A DNA stretch of 20,334 bases, from NCBI GenBank assembly GCA_902475415.1, contig CABRZK010000007.1, positions 1 to 20,334 on the forward strand, in the 5' to 3' direction. The notes beneath the pieces are model-generated. The model worked only from the letters and a program-made list of their open reading frames with translations, was not told where the DNA came from and did no database searches. This document shows, piece after piece, positions 13,409 to 20,334 of the stretch. This DNA comes from an uncultured Eubacterium sp. (GTDB taxonomy: Bacteria > Bacillota > Clostridia > Lachnospirales > Lachnospiraceae). Each line of letters begins with the position of its first letter. Positions within the stretch are counted from its first letter, which is position 1. The position numbers and the translations under genes are program-made.

Positions 13409-15871
13409 ATGTCAAATTTACCATTTTATCAATTTGAACTGGAAGAAAACTTAAGTTGTCAGCCGCAATGCTTCAGCTCTTTTAATTTTGTATTTCTGCT
13501 TCAGGGTACTGCAACGGTTCGTATCAGCGATCAGATCATCCATCTGAGACAACACGATTTCACTTTTTTTAATTCCTATGAAGTGCATCAGTTTCTGACA
13601 CTGTCCCCGGATGCCCGGGTTCTGCTTGTGTTGATTCACGAGTCATATATCCAGACTGCCGCACCGGAACTTTTGCAGCTTCCGCTGCATACCCATGCGG
13701 TCACTTCAGACTCAGAACCGGAACGATATCATTTTTTCTGCCGGGAATTCAGTAAATTTATCTATCACCATACGGTACATGCCCCCGGTTCACAATTACA
13801 GGCACTTTCGCATCTGGGAAATTTGCTTTCCTATATCATGAATCATCTGGTCATCCAGACTGCCATTACTGAAAAACAGCAGCGAGATGACAGACTGTAT
13901 CATGCACTGACCTACATCAGTGAACATTATACCGAAGATCTGTCTCTGCCGGAAGTAGCTGAACAGGTGGGTTTGCATCCTCAGTATTTTTCCAAATATT
14001 TCCGGCAGCAGATGGGACTGACACTGACAGAATACATTAACCAGTTGCGTATTGTCACATCTCTGCCCCTGATTATGAACTCCGAGCAGTCGCTGCTTGA
14101 CATCGCACTCTCCAGCGGTTTTAACAGTTATAAGACCTATAACAATGCATTTAAAAAACTGTTTCATACGACACCTTATGCCTGGCAGAAAGAACAGCAA
14201 ATCCTGCACGAAAAACAGCATGCCATGGATGAAACTGCCTCTACGTTTTCTTTTTTTCGGGATTTCTGGTCGGAAGAACCAACGGATCTGATAAAAAATG
14301 AATCTGATGAAGAAGCCCGTATGACATTAGAACTGAATGTGCTGGATAAAAATACCATGTCCGGGCGCTGTCGCCTGCCGGAATTTTGCTACTCCATCGG
14401 ACGTGCTGCCGATCTGCTGCGTGGAGACATTCAGCAACAGATTCGAAATATTGCTGATGAACTTTCTATCCGCCACCTGCGATTGCGCAATATTTTTTCC
14501 GACGATCTGTTTGTGTATTATGAGACACAGGATAAAACCCCGGTATATAACTGGCAATATATCGACATGATCTATGATTTTCTGACGGATCTCGGGATTA
14601 AACCTTATACAGAACTTGGCTTTATGCCACGAATGCTGGCTTCCCGTCAACAGTTTGCAAACTGGCAGCACCGCCCGAATGTCAGTTTCCCACGTTCTCT
14701 GAAAAACTGGTCCCGTCTGGTGGAGCATTTTCTGGAGCATCTGATTCAGCGTTATGGACGTTCGGAAGTCATTTCCTGGAAATTCAACATGTGGACCTCT
14801 CCGGATCTGGATATGAAAGGCGGTTACTGGCATGAGACTATGGAAAACTTTTTTCTGTTCTATCGTGTCACGTATAACGCCTTAAAAAATGTAGACGAAA
14901 GTCTGTCCTTTGGCGGACCGGATTTTACGATTCCAAATGGTTTTTCCTGGTATCGCGCTTTTTTTGATTACTGCAGAGACTATGAGCTGCGCCCGGATTT
15001 TCTGACGGTGCACTTATATGCAACCGCCTTTACTACAACAGACGGTATGATGCGCAATCGATATTTATCCGACAGTTCCGAGCAGACCTACTCCAATACT
15101 TCCGGACTTTACCAGAGCTTTTTTGACTTTCTGCAGTTACTGAAACAGGACCCGACATTTTCCCGTTATCCAATTGTTATTTCAGACTGGAACAATACTT
15201 ATCATCCGCGTGATTATGCCCGTGATACCTGCTTTATGAGTTCTTTCATTGCCTGTACCGTTCAGATGCTGGCCGGCACCCAGGTACAGATGCTTGGGTT
15301 CCGCTCCCTGTGTGATGTAAACGAAGACTTTTTCCCTGAAAACCGTCTCTTTGCCGGAGGACCGGGGCTTCTGGATATCCATGGACTAAAAAAAGCCTCT
15401 TACTATACCTTTGTCCAGTTAAATCAGCTGGGAACCCGGGTGTATGACAAAGGAGCAAATTATATTTTGACAGAAAAAGACGGTACTTATCAGCTTTTGC
15501 TGTTTCATGTCGCATTTCCTCTGGATTATGATGAGCATTTACCATCCATTCTGTCCTATGAACAGCGTTATGACTGCTATGGAAATGTACCGGATCTGTC
15601 TCTGTGCGTCATCCTGAATCTGCCCTCCGGTCATTATCTGATGCGCCAGGCAGAAGTAAGCCGCAATTCCGGGTCAGCCTATGATCTGTGGCTTCAGATG
15701 GGGTCCCCTCAGTATGAATCCAGTGAAATCGTAGAATATATCAAAGCAAAAACCATTCCAAACACTTTTTACCACGAATCCAACGTCACAGATCATCTGA
15801 TCCTTGATGTAAAACTGCCGGCACACAGCGTTGTACTGGTGGAAATCAAAAACGCAGATCTTCCATGCTGA
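13409..15871 (+). CDS. AraC-family regulator fused to a GH39-like, probably inactive, glycosidase domain
   Basis: Cytoplasmic transcription factor of 820 residues from this start, far larger than the 250-300 of ordinary AraC proteins. Domains: an AraC-type cupin (about 7-90); two AraC helix-turn-helix units (about 164-264, including LPEVAEQVGLHPQYFSKYF and DIALSSGFNSYKTYNNAF); a linker; then a GH39 beta-xylosidase-like barrel (about 320-680) with ELGFMPRMLAS (402-412), GGPD, DFLTVHLY and GGPGLLDIHGLKKASYYTF; and a C-terminal beta region. At the GH39 acid/base site the usual W-N-E-P reads W462-T-S464-P. At the nucleophile site the usual T-E-W-N reads S592-D593-W-N. Both catalytic glutamates thus look replaced, which points to ligand sensing instead of catalysis. 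ATG 13409 was chosen because TGAGGAG lies 13 bases upstream and the cupin begins at once; in-frame ATGs at 13346 and 13376 would add 21 or 11 residues without good ribosome binding sites. It probably activates the divergent symporter-GH78 genes. Confidence 0.88.
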   Translation: MSNLPFYQFELEENLSCQPQCFSSFNFVFLLQGTATVRISDQIIHLRQHDFTFFNSYEVHQFLTLSPDARVLLVLIHESYIQTAAPELLQLPLHTHAVTSDSEPERYHFFCREFSKFIYHHTVHAPGSQLQALSHLGNLLSYIMNHLVIQTAITEKQQRDDRLYHALTYISEHYTEDLSLPEVAEQVGLHPQYFSKYFRQQMGLTLTEYINQLRIVTSLPLIMNSEQSLLDIALSSGFNSYKTYNNAFKKLFHTTPYAWQKEQQILHEKQHAMDETASTFSFFRDFWSEEPTDLIKNESDEEARMTLELNVLDKNTMSGRCRLPEFCYSIGRAADLLRGDIQQQIRNIADELSIRHLRLRNIFSDDLFVYYETQDKTPVYNWQYIDMIYDFLTDLGIKPYTELGFMPRMLASRQQFANWQHRPNVSFPRSLKNWSRLVEHFLEHLIQRYGRSEVISWKFNMWTSPDLDMKGGYWHETMENFFLFYRVTYNALKNVDESLSFGGPDFTIPNGFSWYRAFFDYCRDYELRPDFLTVHLYATAFTTTDGMMRNRYLSDSSEQTYSNTSGLYQSFFDFLQLLKQDPTFSRYPIVISDWNNTYHPRDYARDTCFMSSFIACTVQMLAGTQVQMLGFRSLCDVNEDFFPENRLFAGGPGLLDIHGLKKASYYTFVQLNQLGTRVYDKGANYILTEKDGTYQLLLFHVAFPLDYDEHLPSILSYEQRYDCYGNVPDLSLCVILNLPSGHYLMRQAEVSRNSGSAYDLWLQMGSPQYESSEIVEYIKAKTIPNTFYHESNVTDHLILDVKLPAHSVVLVEIKNADLPC

Positions 15872-15888
15872 GAACTAACGTGTTGACA

Positions 15889-15932
15889 AAAAACGGAGAC
15901 AGTCGCCATCTCTGACTACTGTCTCCGTTTTT
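15889..15932. terminator. Bidirectional terminator between the regulator and dnaJ-like genes
   Basis: Perfect 15-bp stem AAAAACGGAGACAGT (15889-15903) with ACTGTCTCCGTTTTT (15918-15932). T-rich tails on both strands (TTTTTCTTTTT on plus, TTTTTTG on minus) suit convergent genes ending at 15871 (plus) and 15987 (minus). Confidence 0.9.
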
Positions 15933-15986
15933 CTTTTTAGAGGATTTTCAAAATATCCCCACGTTCAAAATCGCTTTTTTGCTTGA

Positions 15987-17060
15987 TCAGCATGCTTTCG
16001 CAAACTCTTTCAGTTTTTCTTTTGCTGTTTCATTCAGATCCTTCGGTACCTGAATCTGAACTACGGCATATTCATCTCCATGGGTGTTTTTATCTTTCAT
16101 GGACACGATGCCTTTTCCTCTCAGGCGGATCTTGCTGCCGGACTGTGTACCCGGACGGATCTTGCAGACCACGTTACCAGTCAGCGTCGGCACAACTGCC
16201 TCGCCACCTAAGACTGCCGTAGTAAACGGAATCGTAATATTGGTATATACATCCATACCTTTCCGCTCAAATCCAGCTCTCTCACCGACGGTCACTTTCA
16301 AAAGCAGGTCTCCGGCTTTTCCACCATTGATTCCAGGATTTCCTTTGCCTTTCAACCGAATGGTTTTTCCCGTATCGATACCTGCCGGAATGCTGACTTC
16401 CAGAGATTGTACCTGACCGTTTTCATCTTTCAGATGAATCATTTTCTTGCATCCAAAAGCTGCATCATCAAAACTTACGCTCACATCTGCATGAAGATCA
16501 CTGCCTTTCTGCTTAAACCGTCCGCCACCGAAGGAACCGTTTCCTGAAAAGCCGCCAAATCCATGGGATCCTCCGAATCCGGAACCAGCGTGACCTCCAA
16601 ACCCTCCGGTTCCATTGCTGTAATACTGATGGAATCCACCGGTTCCATTTCCATCGCTGTGGAAACTGTAGCTTCTTCCACCACCGGCATTCTGTCCTTT
16701 GAACATATCGCCGAAAATATCTCCGAAGATGTCTCCCATGTCCTGACCATTAAAGTGAAATTCCTGATAACCACCATTCTGGTCACCTGCTGTACCACCA
16801 TATCCATATGCACCGCCCTCCGGCATACTGCCATCAAAGGCTGCGTGACCAAACTGATCATAAAGTTTTCTTTTTTCCGGATCACTCAAGATCGTATAAG
16901 CTTCCGTTACATCCTTGAACTTCTGCTCTGCTGTCGGATCTCCGGCATTTGTATCCGGATGATATTTCTTTGCAAGTTTTCGATATGCTTTCTTTATCGC
17001 CGTGGCGTCTGCATTTCGTGCAACGCCGAGTAATTCATAATAATCCTGTTTTGCTGCCAT
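15987..17060 (-). CDS. DnaJ/CbpA-type co-chaperone without zinc finger
   Basis: J-domain protein that would stimulate the ATPase of DnaK (Hsp70) and deliver clients; cytoplasmic. It has 357 residues from the ATG at 17060. The J domain is 5-72 with the HPD motif at 34-36. A long Gly/Phe/Ser-rich linker covers about 78-182 and includes near-repeats of D-I-F-G-D. C-terminal domains I and II (186-357) follow directly; the CxxCxGxG zinc repeats of true DnaJ are absent, making it a type II (CbpA/DnaJB-like) protein. A GGATGG site about seven bases before this ATG supports the start; an ATG four codons upstream (17072) is less well placed. It is a single gene with its own consensus promoter, not part of a dnaK operon. 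No CIRCE element was found in front of it, so it is probably not under HrcA. Confidence 0.92.
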   Translation of the reverse strand: MAAKQDYYELLGVARNADATAIKKAYRKLAKKYHPDTNAGDPTAEQKFKDVTEAYTILSDPEKRKLYDQFGHAAFDGSMPEGGAYGYGGTAGDQNGGYQEFHFNGQDMGDIFGDIFGDMFKGQNAGGGRSYSFHSDGNGTGGFHQYYSNGTGGFGGHAGSGFGGSHGFGGFSGNGSFGGGRFKQKGSDLHADVSVSFDDAAFGCKKMIHLKDENGQVQSLEVSIPAGIDTGKTIRLKGKGNPGINGGKAGDLLLKVTVGERAGFERKGMDVYTNITIPFTTAVLGGEAVVPTLTGNVVCKIRPGTQSGSKIRLRGKGIVSMKDKNTHGDEYAVVQIQVPKDLNETAKEKLKEFAKAC

Positions 17061-17098
17061 ACAAATCACCATCCATTTCTGTTATGTATATAAGAATT

Positions 17099-17117
17099 CC
17101 CCGGGAAGTTCCCGGGG
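17099..17117. repeat. GC-rich perfect palindrome in the dnaJ-like leader
   Basis: CCCCGGGAA-G-TTCCCGGGG: nine-base arms around one base, strikingly GC-rich in an AT-rich leader. It lies between the promoter (17152-17180) and the start codon. The RNA would form a very stable hairpin; as DNA it could be a protein site. No poly-U follows on the minus strand, so it is not an ordinary terminator. Confidence 0.7.
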
Positions 17118-17141
17118 ATTACTGATATAAATCTCTTTTTG

Positions 17142-17153
17142 TTACACTTGTAA
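17142..17153. promoter_or_regulatory. Palindrome at the dnaJ-like transcription start
   Basis: TTACA-CT-TGTAA, overlapping the edge of the -10 box and the expected start of transcription. The placement fits a repressor site; the repressor is unknown, and the short length leaves room for chance. Confidence 0.35.
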
Positions 17154-17180
17154 TATAACATATGGTTTTTTATATGTCAA
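17152..17180 (-). promoter_or_regulatory. Sigma-A promoter of the dnaJ-like gene
   Basis: On the minus strand, -35 TTGACA (17180-17175, perfect), a 17-base spacer and -10 TATATT (17157-17152, 5 of 6). The transcript would have a leader of about 85 bases containing the GC-rich hairpin. Confidence 0.8.
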
Positions 17181-17274
17181 CACATTTTTCTCTTTCACTT
17201 TTTATTTTCAACGGTATCTTCCACAATGTATCAATCATCGTTGTTGTTTGGTTTTTTCAGGAAAAATTTTCATA

Positions 17275-17315
17275 AAAATGGAGGCCCTAACCATTTCGGT
17301 TACAGTCTCCATTTT
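17275..17315 (-). terminator. Terminator of the fdh operon
   Basis: Outer stem AAAATGGAG (17275-17283) with CTCCATTTT (17307-17315) and an inner TAACC/GGTTA stem, 12 bases beyond the fdhD stop codon. On the minus strand it ends in CCATTTTTATG. Confidence 0.75.
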
Positions 17316-17327
17316 TTATCACATATT

Positions 17328-18131
17328 TCATCCAGCAAACGGTTCATTTTCTGAAAAAACTCGTTCCGGATGTGAGTAAATGTTGAACGTCTCATCTCTG
17401 GCAAAGCCAATCAGCGTAATGCCCAGTTTCTGTGCCAGATCACAGGAATAGTTCGTCGGAGCTGATTTTGCAATCAGGATGGAACATCCCATGGCGCCGA
17501 CCTTCTGAAGGATTTCAACCGGAACCCGGCCGGAAAAAATCAGAATTCCCTGTCTCATCGGAATTTTTCGAAGCAGACAGTCCCCTACCACTTTATCCAC
17601 CGCCACATGACGGCTGATATCTTCCTGGTAAGATAAAAACTTTCCATCACGCACAAAAGCTGCACAATGCACACCTCCGGTGCGGTGGTACAATGCCGAA
17701 CGGTCTTCCAGTTCTCTGGAAAAAGCCAGTACTTCCTCTACAGACAGCCGTACATCATCACTGCTTCGTTCTGATGCGATCGTCTGTTGATTCAGCACCG
17801 CTTCTTCTGCGTTCAGCATACTTTCCTCTCCGGGATGCTCCGTCAGATAGTCCCGGATCGTAATATTTACAATCCGGCGTTCCTCATCGATATCGGTAGC
17901 CCTTACATCTCCGGCACTGGAGATATAACCTTTCAGAAAAAGATATCCCAGAAAAGCTTTTTCTCTTCCCCAGGGCGAGCAGATCATATCTCCCGCCCTC
18001 CGGTTATTCACATATATCTGATAACTGATTTCTTTTACCAGCTCTTTTTTTCCTGTTACCAGCGCATTCCCATTGTAGGTTACAACATCACGGGTAACAT
18101 AAGTTTCTTTTTCTGCGATATATTCTGACAT
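17328..18131 (-). CDS. fdhD: Formate dehydrogenase accessory protein FdhD (sulfurtransferase)
   Basis: FdhD passes sulfur from a cysteine desulfurase to the molybdenum cofactor of formate dehydrogenase, a step needed for enzyme activity; cytoplasmic. It has 267 residues, normal for the family. Recognisable blocks are YHRTGGVHCAAF (148-159), Y-Q-E-D-I-S-R-H-V-A-V-D-K (168-180), IFSGRVP (198-204) and the C-terminal GFARDETFNIYSHPER. The sulfur-carrying CxxC loop of E. coli FdhD (C121/C124) is not seen: the five cysteines here (51, 156, 185, 216, 230) are all isolated, and the segment before the TGG motif has none. Its start lies 22 bases after the stop of the catalytic subunit gene, with AAGGA about ten bases before the ATG, so the two are one operon. 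Confidence 0.93.
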   Translation of the reverse strand: MSEYIAEKETYVTRDVVTYNGNALVTGKKELVKEISYQIYVNNRRAGDMICSPWGREKAFLGYLFLKGYISSAGDVRATDIDEERRIVNITIRDYLTEHPGEESMLNAEEAVLNQQTIASERSSDDVRLSVEEVLAFSRELEDRSALYHRTGGVHCAAFVRDGKFLSYQEDISRHVAVDKVVGDCLLRKIPMRQGILIFSGRVPVEILQKVGAMGCSILIAKSAPTNYSCDLAQKLGITLIGFARDETFNIYSHPERVFSENEPFAG

Positions 18132-18153
18132 AAGCTACATTCCTTCGTTTTAC

Positions 18154-20334
18154 TTACTGGCAACAGTCACAGCCTTTTTCAATCTTAACTGCACAAACTT
18201 TGTACTCCGGAGTACTGGAGATAGAATCCAGTGCATCAGAAGTCAGCCAGTTTGCACCACCATCCAGGAAGTGGAATGGCATCCAGCACTCACCCGGGTT
18301 GGTTTTGCCGGATACATTTGCTGTTGTCTGGATACTTCCTCGGCGGGAAGATACGGTTACTCTGTCACCATCTTTGATACCGATTTTCTCAGCATCTTCT
18401 GTATTTACCTCAATGAAAGAATGACCGGAAATCTGGTTCAGTCCTTCTGTCTTGTCTGTCATGGCACATGCGTTGTAGTGATACAGTACACGACCTGTCA
18501 TCATTTTCAGCGGATAGTCTTCATCCGGAAGCTCCATAGACGGAATGTACTCGATTGGTTTGCATAAACCAAGTCCTCTGGAGAACTTGCCTACATGCAT
18601 GATCGGTGTACCCGGATGATCTTTGGAAGTACATGGCCACTGCAGACCTCTTCCTGTCACTTCCTCGCTGTCCAGGCGCTCATGGCTGATTCCTGCAAAG
18701 GAAGGTGTTACAGATGCTATTTCATCCATAACCTGTGCAGAGGTCAGATGCGGCTGCGGATATCCCATACGGTTCATGATTTCTGTAAAGATCCAGATAT
18801 CCTCTCTGGTCTCGCCTTCGATTTCAACTGCTTTACGGATACGCTGTACACGACGCTCTGTATTGGAGAAAGTTCCCTCTTTCTCTGCATAAGAACGTCC
18901 AGGAAGTACAACATCTGCTATTTTTGCTGTCTCTGTCATGAATAAATCATCTATAACAAGGAAGTCCAGGTTCTTTAATGCTTTGATTACATGAGCCGTA
19001 TCCGGATCGGTACGAACCGGATCCTCACCGAAGATAAACAGACCACGGATCTCTTTGGTCAGCATTTTCGGGAAACAGTCAGTTGCCATGGTTCCCACAT
19101 TCGGATTCAGCTTTGTACCCCATGCTTTCTCAAATTTTTCCAGAACACCCGGTGCTTTCAGTTTCTGGTAACCCGGGAAAGCATCCGGAGAAGCTCCCAT
19201 ATCACAGGCACCCTGTACGTTGTTCTGTCCACGGATCGGGTTGACACCACAGCCAGGACGGCCAAAGTTACCTGTGATCATAGCCAGATTGGACAGAGAC
19301 ATAACACCCTCTGTACCTGTATGATGCTCGGTAACACCCAGACAGTAAATGATTGCTGCATTTTTTGCAGTTGCGTACATTCTTGCTGCCTCGATCAGTT
19401 TGTCTTTATCTACATGACAGATTTCTGCTACTTTCTCTGCCGGATATTTGTCGATGACTTTCTTCATCTCTTCGAAGTTCTCGGTACGCTCTTCAATGAA
19501 CTTGCGGTCTTCCAGACCTTCGGAAAGGATGATATTCATCATACCGTTAGCAAATGCTACGTTTGTACCCGGTGTCAGTTTCAGATGTACATCTGCACGA
19601 TGTGCCAGGTCGATGTCACGCGGATCTACAACGATCAGTTTTGTTCCTTTATGTACGGCACGACGGATCTGCATACCGATAACCGGGTGTGCATGCTCCG
19701 GGTTGGAACCAATCAGCAGGATCAGATCTGATTTCTGAGTGATATCTTCGATGGTGTTTGTCATCGCTCCGGATCCCAGTGTGGTTGCCAGTCCGGCTAC
19801 TGTCGGTGCATGACATACACGGGCACAGTTATCTGTGTTGTTGGAGTGGAATGCAGTTCTGACCATCTTCTGCAGCATATAGATATCCTCATTTGCAGAA
19901 CGTGCACAGGCAAATCCTGCCAGAGATTCTCCGCCGTAGGTATCTCTCAGTTCTGTAAATTTCTTAGCCACATAATCCAGTGCCTCATCCCAGGTAGCCT
20001 GTTCAAATTCGCCGGTCTCTTTATTTTTGATCAGCGGATGACGGATTCTATCCGGATGATCTACGAAATCGAAGGATCCACTACGTCCTTTGACACATAC
20101 CAGACCTTTGTTGGACGGACCATTTGCTGCCTCAACGTCTACGATCTTGTTGTCTTTTACGATCAGATCATACTGACATCCGGTTGCACAGTGCGGACAT
20201 GTGGTACGCACACGTTTTACTTCCCATGCACGGTAATTTTTTCTTCTCTTGATGGTCAGAGCACCTGTCGGACATGCCTGGGCACAGTTACCGCAGGACT
20301 CACAGCGTGTCTCTTCCCAATCCTCACCAAATGG
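18154..20334 (-). CDS. fdhA: Formate dehydrogenase catalytic (alpha) subunit, Cys-type, 5' end cut by window edge
   Basis: Molybdopterin enzyme interconverting formate and CO2; in acetogen-like Lachnospiraceae it feeds the methyl branch of the Wood-Ljungdahl route or oxidises formate. The frame is open to the right edge (726 residues visible). It begins inside a ferredoxin-type region, with C11-x2-C14-x2-C17-x3-C21-P visible. The [4Fe-4S] motif of the catalytic domain follows (C46, C49, C53, C80). The active site reads NCARVCHAPTVAGL with Cys174 (codon TGT at 19815-19813) and H175, where many relatives have selenocysteine. The C-terminal molybdopterin-dinucleotide domain is clear (MMTGRVLYHYNA) and the protein ends in CDCCQ. 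Reading could be forced to begin at GTG 20211, but the in-frame iron-sulfur cysteines upstream show that the gene is longer. NuoE/F-like partner subunits, if any, lie beyond the edge. Confidence 0.93.
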   Translation of the reverse strand, partial: PFGEDWEETRCESCGNCAQACPTGALTIKRRKNYRAWEVKRVRTTCPHCATGCQYDLIVKDNKIVDVEAANGPSNKGLVCVKGRSGSFDFVDHPDRIRHPLIKNKETGEFEQATWDEALDYVAKKFTELRDTYGGESLAGFACARSANEDIYMLQKMVRTAFHSNNTDNCARVCHAPTVAGLATTLGSGAMTNTIEDITQKSDLILLIGSNPEHAHPVIGMQIRRAVHKGTKLIVVDPRDIDLAHRADVHLKLTPGTNVAFANGMMNIILSEGLEDRKFIEERTENFEEMKKVIDKYPAEKVAEICHVDKDKLIEAARMYATAKNAAIIYCLGVTEHHTGTEGVMSLSNLAMITGNFGRPGCGVNPIRGQNNVQGACDMGASPDAFPGYQKLKAPGVLEKFEKAWGTKLNPNVGTMATDCFPKMLTKEIRGLFIFGEDPVRTDPDTAHVIKALKNLDFLVIDDLFMTETAKIADVVLPGRSYAEKEGTFSNTERRVQRIRKAVEIEGETREDIWIFTEIMNRMGYPQPHLTSAQVMDEIASVTPSFAGISHERLDSEEVTGRGLQWPCTSKDHPGTPIMHVGKFSRGLGLCKPIEYIPSMELPDEDYPLKMMTGRVLYHYNACAMTDKTEGLNQISGHSFIEVNTEDAEKIGIKDGDRVTVSSRRGSIQTTANVSGKTNPGECWMPFHFLDGGANWLTSDALDSISSTPEYKVCAVKIEKGCDCCQ

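Noticed and set aside
17099..17117. GC-rich palindrome as a terminator of an upstream transcript
   Set aside because: No poly-U tract follows on either strand and it lies downstream of a consensus promoter, inside the leader.
18154..20211. Formate dehydrogenase gene starting at GTG 20211
   Set aside because: Iron-sulfur cysteines continue in frame upstream to the window edge, so that start would cut a conserved domain.

Overview
The window looks like chromosomal DNA of a gut-type Lachnospiraceae bacterium (Blautia or a close relative). This is inferred from moderate GC with AT-rich spacers, strong GGAGG-type ribosome binding sites, TTGACA/TATAAT promoters, the histidine-kinase architecture, two GPH-type sugar symporters, a cytoplasmic GH78 enzyme and an acetogen-style formate dehydrogenase with fdhD. 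No rRNA, tRNA, CRISPR array or intact insertion sequence was seen. Apart from one small remnant and one large regulator, every gene lies on the minus strand.

Left part (1-4121): a sugar-catabolism locus. A zinc-dependent dehydrogenase gene (interrupted by an in-frame amber codon) is followed by a GPH-family symporter that runs off the left edge. Upstream is a ROK-family repressor gene. A 10-4-10 inverted repeat occurs just downstream of the -10 box both in front of the dehydrogenase and in front of the ROK gene, which suggests that the ROK protein controls the operon and itself. A broken C-terminal piece of a Rpn/PD-(D/E)XK transposase-type protein lies between them.

Middle (4187-9000): the clpB disaggregase gene, whose promoter overlaps a CIRCE-like HrcA operator with one perfect and one degraded arm, and an orphan membrane-bound hybrid histidine kinase with its own promoter.

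Glycoside locus (9039-15932): a GPH symporter gene and a signal-peptide-less GH78 alpha-L-rhamnosidase-like gene lie in tandem on the minus strand. A divergent gene on the plus strand encodes an 820-residue protein in which an AraC-type cupin and helix-turn-helix are fused to a GH39-like glycosidase domain. In that domain both catalytic glutamates appear to be replaced (the usual N-E-P is T-S-P, the usual T-E-W is S-D-W), so it is probably a sugar-sensing pseudo-enzyme. The likely scheme is that the transporter imports a glycoside, GH78 cleaves it in the cytoplasm, and the regulator reads the sugar with a dead glycosidase fold. This is the most interesting item in the window.

Right part (15889-20334): a zinc-finger-less DnaJ/CbpA-type co-chaperone gene with a consensus promoter and palindromes in its leader, then an fdh operon. 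That operon holds a Cys-type (not selenocysteine) formate dehydrogenase catalytic subunit, open at the right edge, followed after a short gap by fdhD, whose product lacks a visible CxxC sulfur-transfer motif.
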